Part shown: positions 34,941-46,900 of the stretch, piece by piece
Position numbering within the stretch: position 1 is the first letter of the stretch
How the letters are laid out: each line of letters begins with the position of its first letter
Source: Lutraria lutraria
Taxonomy: Eukaryota > Mollusca > Bivalvia > Venerida > Mactridae
Direction of reading: 5' to 3'
Length of the DNA stretch: 64,000 bases
Assembly: GCA_964023205.1 (NCBI GenBank)
Contig: OZ026843.1
Location: 3,767,029 to 3,831,028 of the forward strand
Position numbers and translations under genes: made by a program
The notes under the pieces: generated by a model
What the model was told of the DNA's origin: nothing
What the model saw: only the letters and a program-made list of their open reading frames with translations
Database searches by the model: none

Positions 34941-35033
34941 TGGACAAATTTCTATTTTCATCATTGTGTAGATATGCTTGTGAAGTGATTTTATCTGTTC
35001 AGCATTGGCAGGATGGTTTTTTGTTTATTTCAG

Positions 35034-35250
35034 CTGTTGGATGTAATGGCTTCAGATATCTGGGGAATCAGTTAATTTTGCTAGCTAAAAATTAGAAGGC
35101 TGACTGACAGACTGGAGTATAGCGATTTTTGGAGCATTTGTTTATTTTTGTATTTGTCTGAACACTGGTGCATGTAGGATGATTGTGTTATGTCCAGTAA
35201 GAACTCGAATAAAGGCTAAAGGCTACACAATGTCGGAAGCTGCCCGGGCA
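35034..35250 (+). other. Possible terminal exon of block C
   Basis: Acceptor TTTGTTTATTTCAG ends at 35033. In the two-base phase the exon encodes VGCNGFRYLGNQLILLAKN and a TAG. AATAAA lies at 35208-35213. It is the only one of the three terminal-exon candidates that lies downstream of the signal-peptide-like exon at 22864 on the same strand. The end is estimated. Confidence 0.35.
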
Positions 35251-35567
35251 CCGGTAGATTTCTTACTGGGGTGGTGTTTCTGCATCAGGCCTGCCTAGTT
35301 TTATTTTGGATTATATTTGACTGATAGCATTTAGCATACTGGCATAGCATTTTCTTCCTACAATAAGATAAATAAATGTGTCTGATTATGCAGAAAATGA
35401 TTGGAAACAAAATTTGTGATTTCTGCATAAATAATTAAAATTTAAATCAGTTTGCACAGTGTTATAATTAGAGATTATTGTAGAGTAGGTTGCTCTAGAG
35501 GTCAATGTACACCATGAGTTGGTTGGCATTGCTGTGCAAAATTTGTTCAGATGCCACTTTGAATTGA

Positions 35568-36860
35568 GGAGTAGACATGGTTGAAGCAACATGTCAGGCT
35601 TCGACGCAGTCGATGCAGGTCCAACCAGCCTAAACTGTAAGTCTGTGTTTTGAATTTTATTCATTTGTTTCAATTGTTGAATTGTTGACTCAGTTTACAG
35701 TCACCCTGTGTTAGTAGCCATTTTCGATTATAGGTCACCCTGTGAATAATGGCCAGTGTTTTAGAATTCCTCATTGAGTATTTGGATCAAAATAACCTCT
35801 AATTAAAAGCAACAGTTTAACAGTAAATGATGTGTAATAGCGTTTCAGATTTGCATCTAAGTATCGGTATTGTAATATTTCTAGTATTTACAATATTGTT
35901 TTGCTAGAAATATTCTTGGTCTGGGAATTTATGCACTTTGTATTAATTTCAGGTTTGTTTGTGGACTTTCTGTTGAGACGGAGTTTCTCCAGCGATCGAT
36001 TCCTGTGTTGGGTGATTATATCAGTAACTGTTATGATACTTGCAACATACATACAACTTTGCCTAACTCGGATGTGCAGTGTACATTAATGGTTTCGGAT
36101 TTAAAAAGAGGTCCAAACCTGACCTAACTTCAGTAACCCAGGCTGACTTGGAAGTTTGGTGCCCACCGAAGTAGACATGGTTGAAGGAACACATTAGGCT
36201 TCGACACTGTCGACGCAGGTCCACCCATCCCAAACAGTAAGCTTTTTTTTATTTTAGCCATTTGTTTCTATTCATGAATTGATGATGACACAGTTTACAG
36301 TCAAACCTGTGTTAAATGCTACCTTCGATGATATATCACCATGTGTTTTAAAATTCCTTATTGATTATTTAGAACAAGATGACCTCTAAATAAAGGCCAC
36401 CTGTCAGTAAAGGCCACAATATGTTTTTCTCAAGGGTGGTCTTTGTAGACAGGTTTAACAGTAAATGATCTGTAAAAGTCATTCGGTTTGGCATCTAAGT
36501 ATCCGTATTGTAATATTTATTGTATTTACAATGTTGTTTTGCTAGAAATTTCCTGGATCTGGGAATTTATGCATTTGTATTAATTTCAGGTTTGTTTGTG
36601 GACTTTCTAAAGAGAAGGGGATTTCTCCAGCGATCGCTTCCTGTGTTGGATGGTGGTATTAGTTATGATATTTGCGGGATAAGGGACAACTTTGCCCGAC
36701 TCAGATGTGTAGAAGACGCTATCCAAACCTGACCTAGCCTAAGCAACCCAGCTTGGCTGGGAATCTTGATGCACACTGGAGTAGACATGGTTGAAGCAAC
36801 ACATCAGGCTTCGTCACAGTCGATGCATATCCTCCCATCCCAAATGGTAAGTTTGTGTTG
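35568..36860 (+). repeat. L-module array 5 (one partial and two full copies)
   Basis: A 3'-only core lies at 35568-35636, then full cores at 35953-36236 and 36590-36846. The intron before 35953 has lost part of its MITE. The 36590 core differs from nearly all others: CTAAAGAGAAGGGGATT replaces the usual CTATAGAGG stretch, so a phase-1 reading from the exon start is open for ~46 codons with cysteines in YDICG and RCVED. It is the only full L core that a phase-1 signal exon could enter without an early stop. Confidence 0.65.
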
Positions 36861-37509
36861 TTGAGCTATTGTGATCTTGTGATGTCAGTCGTCCGTGTGT
36901 GTGTTTTTGCATGTGTTCGTCAACAATTTCTTTAAAACCAGTTGGCTAATTTCAACGAAACTAAATATGGATGTTTCTTGCATGAAGCTCTACCAAAGTT
37001 GTTAAAAAAAAATTAATTTCATTAAAAACTCTGGTTGCCTTGGCAACCAATATGAAAAACTTTGAAAATCTTCTTGTTCTAAACCACTGGGCCTAGAGCT
37101 AAGATATTTGGTATGTAGCATTGTCTAGCGGACCTCTACCAAATCTGTTAGAAAGTATGGCCCCAGCATGAAAATTAGCCCCGGCCCGGGGTTCACATGA
37201 TTTATAGAGGCTTATATCTATAGGTAAACAAAAAAAATCTTCTTGTCCAAAACCTCAAGGCCTAGAGCTTACATATTTGTATGTAGCATTGTCTGGTGGA
37301 CATCTACCAAGTTTGTTCAAATTATTGCTGTAGGGGCAAAATTGGCCCCTTCCCAGGTTTAACTCTATTTTATGTAGGAAAATTTAAACAATCTTCTCAA
37401 AAACCAGAGGACCTAGAGCTTACGTTAATATTTTACAAAGGCTCATTATAATTATCTCTAAGAGTCTTTTTATCTGGTGAGCGATATAGGGCCATCATGG
37501 CCCTCTTGT
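36861..37509 (+). mobile_element. Helitron-like repeat, copy C (short)
   Basis: A ~650-bp member of the family at 7651 and 17285. It lacks the 5' palindrome, starting at TTGAGCTATTGTGATC, has about two core monomers and ends with GGGCCATCATGGCCC then TCTTGT. It lies just after the L donor at 36847, as in copies A and B. Confidence 0.6.
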
Positions 37510-37806
37510 TCATTCTAGCCATTTGTTTCTCTCAAGGGTGGTCTTTGTAGACAGGTTTAACAGTAAACAATCTGTAATAGTGTTTCTGATTTTCATCTAT
37601 GGATCCGTATTGTAATATTTCTTGTATTGGCAATATTGCATTGCTAGAAATTTATGCACTTTGTATTAATTTCAGGTTTGTTTGCAGACTTTCTAAAGAG
37701 AAGGGGATTTCTCCAACGATCGCTTCCTGTGTTGTGAGATTAATCAGTTATGATACTTGTAACTTAATTGACAACTTCGTACGACTCAGATGTGCAGTGT
37801 ATACTG
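37510..37806 (+). repeat. Last L module, truncated
   Basis: A shortened intron-like part and a 5'-only core from 37676 that shares the CTAAAGAGAAGGGGATT variant with the 36590 copy. Homology ends at about 37806, after GTGCAGTGTATACTGTAAA. This is the right edge of the duplicated cluster. Confidence 0.65.
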
Positions 37807-38202
37807 TAAACATTACCTGACAACCCAGATATAACTGAGAACGACAAAAGGAATGGCTAACCAAATCACGGTGGTTAACCGCCTCGGACTTTTTTCATCA
37901 AATCAGCGTTCCCAGTCTATTTTTGATCGAGGAAAGGACTTTTATTGATTAATTTATTAAAAACAATGGACAAACATCCTGATTCAGGATTTTAACATTT
38001 TTAACCGCGGAACTTAAACATGTCTGTTCTTTCTATTCATTCAAAATCATTAACTATTTCTTGTAAATTTATATTTAACATGCAAGAAAAAGTCTGAAGT
38101 TTCTCAAGTGAAAGTGCATGCATCAACATTTACCTGAAATTACTAAGAAAGTACACCGATTTTTCAGACTTCATGCATATTTAATGCTCTAAAATATATA
38201 TA
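37807..38202. other. No gene seen
   Basis: Non-repetitive sequence directly outside the array. I see no convincing exon, RNA gene or element. Confidence 0.4.
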
Positions 38203-38377
38203 CAGTACAACCTCTGTAGAGCAACACCCTGTGGGAGCCCAAATGTTGACCGTTGTTTAGAGGTTGTTGCTCTACAGAGGTTTACTTTATAGTAAATATC
38301 AGCTGATGGAAATTTTGAAGGTGTTATTATAGAGAGGTTGTTGCTCTACAGAGGGCCGCTCTCAATAGGTTGTTCAG
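38203..38377. mobile_element. TA-flanked MITE (175 bp)
   Basis: The left end is CAGTACAACCTCTGTAGAG; the complement of the right end is CTGAACAACCTATTGAGAG. TA flanks both sides (38201-38202, 38378-38379). GTTGTTGCTCTACAGAGG occurs twice inside, once as the complement of the left end, so the RNA could fold into a hairpin. Confidence 0.6.
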
Positions 38378-38379
38378 TA

Positions 38380-41244
38380 TAGTACATTTCCAAGGTGTTT
38401 CAGTCAAACGAAGGTCTTTCAGATATCAAATTATCAGTTTTTTAACAATCCAAAGGAACTGATGATAATTAGTCCATTTCCATGATCACTGCTAAGTTTG
38501 ATGTTTTTTCTCCTTAACAACAATGAACCGAATTTTGACTGGATAAATACCCAATAAATAACATTTGATTAATTGTTTTTATTCAGTTCAACAACGATAT
38601 CGATTGAAAAACATTTAATTTTGTAGAAATTTACATTGTATTCCTTCACTCAACAGTATCGCCCAATCTTGCGAGGGAAAATGCAATTTGATGCCATTTG
38701 TGCATAGACTCTGTTCTCTGTGATGTTGATTTAACGTTATTTCTTGTTAATATCCACATACATACAATGTAGTTAAAATAGAATAAGTAGAACATATCAA
38801 ATATTTTGAATACACCCATGTCTTAACTTTCAACTTTATAATCATTAAATGCTTGATCAAAAATAGTCTTAGGATGCATCATGCAAATAGCTAGTTGATG
38901 ATACGGGTTGATGGAAACCTACAATTTTTTTAGCTCACCTGATTTATCAGGATGTTACCATCATTGCTTGTTGATACATGTCACTAAGTTTCTTTGTGCA
39001 AGGATATGTATAATGTACATTTATGAGTAATAGTGTTTACAAATGTTTATATTAATAGGATGTTTGGTGATAAGTAATATCCCATCTTTGATGCTAGATA
39101 TTCATATGTTAGCATGATATATGTGGTTTTATGTTAATGTTATTTTATGTTTTATAATATCTTGATATGTACTTAATTGTATGTATATGTTTCGCTTATA
39201 TCAAGATTCCCACATTTTACTTGCCATTACTTTATTATTTGCTACATACAAATTAAATGTAATTTTCTTCATTTGAAGCTAAGTGAATTAGACAAAAATT
39301 TATTTCCCTTGGTATGATTTCTCCATTAGGTGTCGCTCATGTATGAGCACGAAATTTGAGTAAGATTAAGTTAGTTTTGGCACTAAATAGCCATTCAACT
39401 CAAACGAACAACCGACAATACAAGTAATTTTTTTTTAAGAAGCAATATAAAAATAGTGAATATTTTAACGATATGAATTTATCAGATACTACTCCAAAAG
39501 GCAAAAGGCTGAGTTATTGTTATATATGATTTATTTATCACGTATAAATCATTGATGATTATATGAATGTGTATTAAGTTTAAAAGTTTATAGCTAACTT
39601 TATATATTTATGCATATAGATGTCATGAAATGTACTAGAAATGATATTGTATTACGATCGAATGTTCATATTTATCTAATGCATAGCTTTGTAGTTAATT
39701 TTGAATTGGAAAAAAATTATATCAGGAATGAGGCCCAACATTTGGCGACAGACAACTGACAACTGGGCACAGTTTTCCAGAGTAAAAATCTCTGGTTTTT
39801 ACTGGGCGAGTCTGATCGCATACTGATATTAAGAAACACTTGTTTATAAAATTAATGTGTGTAATAAATTTTAATGTTTATAGCTCAACATGTTATTATG
39901 TTATGATTTATTATAAAGTGTAATTGTACATTAAGTGTATATAGATGTATGTGGATAGAGAAGAGAATATATATATACTATATACAGTCAGTCTGTGGTT
40001 CCCACGGTTTATACCAAAAAATATTTGTTTGTTGGTTGTTATTTAATAAATGTTCTAACGAAAGTGTAGTAATGAGGGAAAATTTCTTCCATTATACATA
40101 CATGTACTGAATAGCTGTTGATTATGAGATGGATAACAATGTCAATAAATCAAAGCACTGAAAGTGCTGAAGTGATATTGGAAGTTACAATGGCACCTTT
40201 TAAGACAGGAGTTTAATCACTGTTACTTCAATGACTGACTGAAAAGCAAATAGTGCTCAGCTTTTCAATTTTGACGGTACTATCCATACTGTAATTATTG
40301 TTTATACACTGACCGACCAGCTAACGGTGCTTTACCTTTCAATATAGACATAACCATCATTCTTACTTTATAATTATTAGGTGTTCACTGAACTGGTAAG
40401 GATAAACAGCCTTTCATTTAAACAGCACCATTCATCTTCATAGAAGAATAATCCACTGTTTACCAACTTGAATAGTCAACAGGGCAAATTATGGTCAAAC
40501 TCCATTTAGTGCAGGCAGATCATTGTGTACTTTTGATAAAGTTGAACACTTACACTAGTAGGCTAAGAGATCTGCAGTAATTATCAATATTATTACAAGT
40601 TTGTTTATCATCACAGCAGTAGCTCAGACAACTGAACAGAAAGGAGTTCTCGTCAATCATGGAATTTTACTTCAGTTATACCATTTCTCACCTTTACCAT
40701 TTCTCACCTAACTTATTTAATGTCATATCTTTCAAATAGACAACAATTAGTCAAGGTTGGAAATGTGTGCTCATCTAAACTGACTCAAATATGGTGTACC
40801 TCAAGGTTCTATGCTCACAAAATAAACTTAAACGCATGAATGATTTGAATGTACTTACAGATAATATGAAAATAAAAAATGTTAAATCTCAGAAAATATA
40901 AGAGTTTACATTGACCAACAAATGGTTGTTGGATGAACAAGTCACATATAACTGTAATACAATAAATTCTAAAATATCTCCTTTTAAATGGATGAATTAT
41001 TTTTTAATTCATAAAATGTCAACATTTGATTATTGCTGCCCTGTATGAGTCATTAAATGAACACATATTAAGAAAATAACATCATTTCAGAAATGAACAG
41101 GTAAAATAATATTATGTAAGTCAAAAAGAACGCCAAGTATTGAAATTTTATTAGGTATAATGTTTAAAAGGTGAAACAATAAAGGTGATTAACATCAGTA
41201 TCAACTGCAAAGATTACATCACTGTTTTGTTATACACAAAATCT
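38380..41244. other. AT-rich region, no gene seen
   Basis: About 2.9 kb of AT-rich sequence, with a short TA run near 39970. All forward and reverse frames are broken frequently. I find no splice-bounded coding stretch, tRNA or repeat I can name. Confidence 0.4.
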
Positions 41245-41321
41245 GACCTGTCCATGATTTGAACCTGGGACCTCCGTCTGCAGGAAATACAGTTAGCGCT
41301 CTACCACTGAGCTAATAGGCC
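41245..41321 (-). tRNA. tRNA-like sequence (pseudogene or SINE head)
   Basis: On the minus strand it has a good A box (TAGCTCAGTGGTAGAGC), a B box (GGTTCAAATC), a perfect D stem and 6 of 7 acceptor pairs. The anticodon arm does not fold into five pairs, so no amino acid can be assigned. More likely a tRNA-derived SINE or pseudogene than a working tRNA. Confidence 0.5.
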
Positions 41322-43191
41322 TTGCTGTGTTCATGCAAAGTATCTTTCAATGTGTTCGTTATATCCCAAATAAAGAATTCTTGACTAAACGTGTATCTGG
41401 CGATTAGTTCCCTGTCGGAAATTGCCTCAATAGCTTGTGTGTATAAGGGCGCTTATGTTTGCAACAAGCCAGGTTTGATTTCCAACTTATTTGTCAAACT
41501 CTCTGTTTGTTCAGTAAAACTTGTTCGAAACGAAAACAGTTTTGCTAATTGTTTATAAAATTCTCGAACCGGACGTAGGACCAACATGACCCTTTATTTC
41601 ATCGGATTAAACGCCATTTTCACTATGACATTATTTCGTGGCGGGCTGTTACCATAACTATAGTTTGCCTGATCCTCTTTTATTCTTGAACAAGTACTAA
41701 CCACATTGACATTCTATCTGCGGGCTATTGCCAAGCTACCCCACATAATTCAAAACTGGAGGACAATAAATCGTATGATGTAATATCTTCAGTCAAATAT
41801 GTCAAGGACCGTGTCAGGAGTCGCCCAATGTTCGAACACCCAACCATCGCAGTGTAACTGCCCACATAGCTTATTGATGCGAGGTAGCCGCGGCCGTGGT
41901 TAGTGTGCTGGCAATCCGGGTTAGATATGCGGTCGCGGCAGCCCACAGGTGCCTGACATGTCTGGTCTGATACGCCCCGAATATGCATTATAAACACGTG
42001 TTTACTATCAGATCAGTCATTTTCTCCACATATTGGGAAGTTACCGATTAGATCCTTGTGGAAGGTTAAGTTAGTACTGATTCGAATATAGTCCAGCAAA
42101 ACTTGTTTGATGAATTAGCTGCCGTATGATAACTGGTAGATTGTTGAAATAAATAAATATTATTGGTACAAGACTACTTGTATAAAGATATAAAGAATAG
42201 GTCTGGACAGTGGTCTTCAATTGATGAGTTCTACTGTACCATCAAATATTAAGGTTGGGAGAATTTGTATAATCACTGAATTCACGAAAAACATGCGCAG
42301 TTTGTAAATATTCGGTTGTAACTGTGGAATGTCCCCGAGTAGGTTTTAGGAGTGTAAATAGCAGACGACAGTCAAGAAATATCACTAATATAATTATACT
42401 TCATATGCGAATAAAAACCGGCAAGTGATCTCGTGTCGGAAGATGAAAAATATTTGAAATCGTTATTCTGTCCACACGGTTGAACTTTGGTCCCGTAAGA
42501 TTATTACAACTCAGTGTCCCAAAAATGGTATGAATTTGTGTGCACTGGAAGATACAGAAGCAGGTTTGTCAGGAACATTTATTCAAATTATTTACCTAAT
42601 CGTAAGATGCTAATACAATTTATGGATTTGGCAGTGCCAGTTGAAACCAAGCATTGGAAAAAAATCGGAAAATTAATTGATACAATTATTTTGATTTACT
42701 AAGTAGGTAGTCTGAAGGTAAATAACATTTTACTAAAAACACGGATAAACAACCAGAAAATATTTCAATACAAGTCAGGATTTATAATTTAAACTGAATT
42801 GAATTTAAGAACACCTTGTTTTCGATTGACTCGTGGTAACACCAGTGCTCACTGGTTATTTGGCACAAGCCTACTTGTACATAATCATGTTCATTTCATC
42901 AACACAAGACTAGTTAAAGCAGCTTGTCATTCATTGCATTATAGGAAGGAAGGAAGGTCAAACGAGATCAGAGTATAAGTCCTTTCTGTATCATTCTGGA
43001 AATATTTTATTATCACAATATTGCGAGGTCTTTTGTACATTCAAAATAATACCAATTTTAAGGCATTTTGTGGCTTTAATTCAGGACATAATAAACGTTG
43101 ATATCAATCAATACAGTATATGTTCGAATGGATATGGATTCTGTTGGATCCGTTTAAATATCGATAAAACATTCTGTTTTAGACAATCACC
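41322..43191. other. No gene seen
   Basis: Intergenic sequence. A 90-codon minus-strand open stretch (41725-41997) has no recognisable domain or hydrophobic pattern. A GGAA run lies near 42945. A possible acceptor (TTCTGTTTTAG, ending 43182) lies just before the next ORF. Confidence 0.4.
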
Positions 43192-43521
43192 ATGGTGAAC
43201 CCGGAACATTATTGTATCTTTGATATTGCAATTGTAATGTCGTTAGGCATTGGTTTGTACTATGCCTTATCGGCGGAAATCTGCGAACAACTTCTGAATA
43301 CTTCGTCGGGTAATCGGAAGATGACGTTCATGATGCTTGGTGTTCCGGCAGAGATATTAATTTATTTTTATTTGAAAATACTCGCATACATTCTGTTAAG
43401 CTTTGTTGATTCAAACTTATACTGGTATCAATGGTGGTCACTAATCATAATTCCACAATACTTCCAGTATCTCAAAACCTTTAGATTTCAGTGGAATGAA
43501 AAGAAAAATGAAAGAACCTAG
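43192..43521 (+). CDS. Possible small membrane protein, 109 residues
   Basis: The ORF starts in a strong Kozak context (ATCACCATGG) and ends at TAG. The predicted protein has a hydrophobic N-terminal stretch (IAIVMSLGIGLYYAL), a central one (VPAEILIYFYLKILAYILL) and a third after SNLYWYQWW (SLIIIPQYF). It ends in a charged tail, KKNERT, so two to three membrane segments are likely. A plausible acceptor nine bases before the ATG could mean an upstream non-coding exon. I do not recognise the family. It could be a genuine short gene or a lucky ORF; the Kozak context and regular hydrophobic spacing favour the former only modestly. Confidence 0.35.
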   Translation: MVNPEHYCIFDIAIVMSLGIGLYYALSAEICEQLLNTSSGNRKMTFMMLGVPAEILIYFYLKILAYILLSFVDSNLYWYQWWSLIIIPQYFQYLKTFRFQWNEKKNERT

Positions 43522-43556
43522 CGCAGCTTCTACGTTGAATTTTCATAAGAGAATAA

Positions 43557-43991
43557 CAACTTATATCTACTGATGCGGAGCAAATAGTAATAGACGTGTC
43601 TATCAGTCCGTGCGCCAGTACGAACTTGTCAAGATTTTATCATTTCGTGGATCGCTTCAATACTCAAACAGGGGCTATCACGGAACATCCCTGATCCTTC
43701 CATATCACCCGACATCCATTTGACCATAACCCGGCGAATCCGGATCCATGTTTTAAATGGGTGACCACCTCCACTATTGATGCAAGCGTTGATGCGACTG
43801 CGTCGTATGACGTCACGAGGAATGTTATTAGAGCGTTTTGAAGAATGTTCAGGTTCAGTGAAATGACCAGTTTGCTAAAATTGCATGCGCAAACGACAAA
43901 TGACGTTCCTGTGGTGGTACCAGAGCGTCCTGCTGACGTAGGTGACGTTGTCACACCGAACATGATTCATACATGGTTTGTGCCAATCTAA
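43557..43991 (+). pseudogene. Coding-like stretch with two in-frame TGA codons
   Basis: One forward frame runs 144 codons from just after a TAA to the TAA at 43989, broken only by TGA at 43692 and 43839. The reading looks protein-like (FVDRFNTQTGAITEHP, then HPFDHNPANPDPCFKWVTT, and VPERPADVGDVVTPNMIHTW) and is richer in G+C and CpG than its surroundings. Both TGAs could be decayed CGA arginine codons. No family is recognised. The 99-codon open stretch on the opposite strand here is probably its shadow. A retroposed or decayed exon is the simplest explanation. Confidence 0.3.
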
Positions 43992-46900
43992 GCAAAAAAT
44001 GACTGATTTGTGCTGATCTACATGTAGGAACAAAAACAATATATGAAAGGGTAACTTAAAGAAGGTTTGTTCAAATATCATAATCTCTAACAGTACAATA
44101 TAACCTTTGTTTGGAATACTGCTAAACATCACTTTATTTTTACACAATCTCCCATTTGCAATTAATGTAGAGTATTTATTACTAGAAGTTTCTGAAAGCT
44201 GCATGCCCCAAGTTTCTGAGAAAATTATATCAGAAAGTTAGTAAAATCAACACAACATTCTCAACAGATTATTAGGAGACGTCCATATGTGTAGATTATT
44301 AGGAGACATCCATATGTGTAGATTATTAGGAGACGTCCATATGTGTAGAAAGTTTTTGTTAAATGGCATTGTTTGGAATGGAAGGCTGCATCCTATGAAG
44401 TATATGATTCAAAAGATTTACAGCAAAACTATGAGAAATTATTTTTGGATAAATTTTATACAGATGATTCCTAGTAAAGATATCTAAAATATTTGAGGAA
44501 TTCATTTTCAATTCCTATACAAATCAATTCTCCTAAACCTTGATGGCTGAAACATCATTATCACTTCTTGTTATCGGTGGCTCAGTGGGCCAGCAAACGC
44601 AGCTATTTATAAAGTTATAAAATCAACAGTGCCAAGATTTTGTCATCATGTGGCATTTGACTGTAATGGTTTCCTCGGTATTCATGAAGAGCACAACAAG
44701 TTCTCCCATCTACTACAACAGAGTCAACTTGCACATGCAACTCCTTTACAGGTGCATCACACATTTGCAAATAAATAGAACCGTACAGACATACGAGAGT
44801 AAAACAAACTTGAAGGAAGTGAGCTAACTTTTCCAGTTATACTTAATACAGGGCATAGCTTTTGACTTCTGATGCCACGTTTTGTAGCATCTTGTGATGT
44901 GAGAAGTTATTCCAGACATTTTAAAGAGAAATGATTTCATTATGACAAGACTGAGCATTTTTAATCAGTCAGGTCAGAATTGATATTGTTTCGATAGATA
45001 AACCGTCATAAAAATGATAATGTAAATACGTCTGAGGTTTTAAAAACATCAAGGACTCCAAGTAATGGAAATAGTCGATCAAATACGCGTAGTTCTTAAA
45101 TACTGACTGTAAATGACTTAATCAAGGGAGACAACAAAAAACAGTACTGCGGGTACTTTTACGACAAAAATAGTAACTGTTACCGAACATTGACCGACCA
45201 GCAGGTGTTTTACTGGAGTATTTTTTTTTGCAAAAAATACCATTAAACCATTATTTGCAATTTATTGTGATCTCTTTGGACAGTAGACACACCACACGTT
45301 AAGTCACTTTCACAAAATAAAGAATACAAATGTAGGTTGGGACAGTGGTCTTCAATTGACGAGTTATACTGTACGTATAGTATCATCAAATATTTAGGGT
45401 TAGAAGAATTTGTATATATAATCACTGAAATCACGAGAAACATGTGTAAATATTGGCTTGTATCTGTGTAATATCATTGATGGAGAACGGATTACAGGAT
45501 TTACGTGTATGTACAGCAGACCACGTTCATGTTGAAAATTATAGACAGAGCAGAACAGAACATACAAACAATTACGCTGCCAATACGCATTTGCAACAAA
45601 TATATAGTTTTCACTGACATCCCCATCATATAGGGTCGATGGAACTTTGAAAATTGATTGAAACCGAAATAGTGGCTATTGTAGGAAGTAGAAAATAACG
45701 TCTTGTTAGTGGTGAACAGGATTACTTTAAATGAAGAAATATTATAAACAGCAATTGTGAAAGTCGTAAGGCCGTTTTTCCATCCATACCGGATCTATAA
45801 TGCGTGTCAATGCCCGCTTTTTATCAGTTATTCGCGGAGGGGACTTTTCCATAATCATTCATTATGTATCAAGATAATTTTGTATATCACAAGATAGAAA
45901 ACCGAAAGCTTTCAGATGTGCTATGTTTCAATTTTCACTAAAACCCCTCAAATGTGCTGGGATATAATGTACATACTTACAAGAACCATTAACGCCCAGA
46001 GCTTTGGTGACTAATAACTCATTGCTTTTGTACATTGCAAATTGAGTGTTGTGCTTAACGAATTACAAATGACGTAACGAAAAACAAAAAAAAAGAGTTG
46101 ATAGTTCAACAAAACGAGTTACGTTTTGCACTGAATAATTCTTTATTGACAATAATACATTACAATTTGCTAAATGAACGTAACAAAGTTAGTTTCAATC
46201 ATAACGAATTGAAGATGTACGATATTAGTAAGTGGAGGCGTTCAATATGTGTGCATGGTTACACAGTCATTTTGGTCATTGTCACAAAGTTTACCTAGCT
46301 TTGACATTGTAGCTTTTTCAATGGCATTTTGACGATTTAATATAGGAAAGAAATACAAAAATACAACAATTTGATACATTTCATTGGATAAATGTCATAT
46401 TTGTTTTATAATATCCTCTTTTGAAGTCGTTTTGTGTATGATATAGTTTATATAGTTCGTATACAACTGCAATTATGCAAATTATATCCAACGTACAGGT
46501 AACCCGTTACTGGAAAAGCGAAACAGTTTGTTCTAAGGCCATATTTTTTATCTTTCGTTTTACAAACCCAACGGTCATAATTTCTGGGGAAAAAACTGAA
46601 CAAAAATAAAAGGGTAAAAGTGATATTTCATTATTTGCGCGCGGTTCTGCTGATTAATACCACACAAAAATTAAATCTATTGTTGGTTCAAGCGGTATTT
46701 TCTTATATCATCCTTCTCTTAGTATAATTATGTCCGATATGTTGGACACGTCTAAAAAGTCTCTTTAAATGCATTAAAATCTTCGACCTGAGTTAATTGA
46801 TATGTGTAAAAATGCGTTTGAATGATTTTAAAGTAAATGTTATGATATCACATCGGATCAGCCATGACATTCGGATAACACAATTCGGACAATCGGGCAT

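Larger units (their letters stand above)
33547..35567 (+). repeat. Block C: minisatellite-bearing segment, 35-copy allele
   Basis: Its left ~500 bp match block A (4297-4830). The minisatellite follows, then the shared 3' part, which lacks the short TGTGTCTGTTATGCAG stretch present in A and B near the end. It ends at the same L exon junction as A and B. Confidence 0.75.

Noticed and set aside
34010..35095. Three overlapping open frames of ~290-360 codons across the block C minisatellite
   Set aside because: Same repeat artefact as in block B.
41725..41997. 90-codon minus-strand ORF as a gene
   Set aside because: No recognisable domain, no splice context and no coding-like composition beyond openness.
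43692..43841. In-frame TGA codons read as selenocysteine
   Set aside because: I see no selenocysteine insertion element downstream and no selenoprotein-like context; decay of CGA is simpler.
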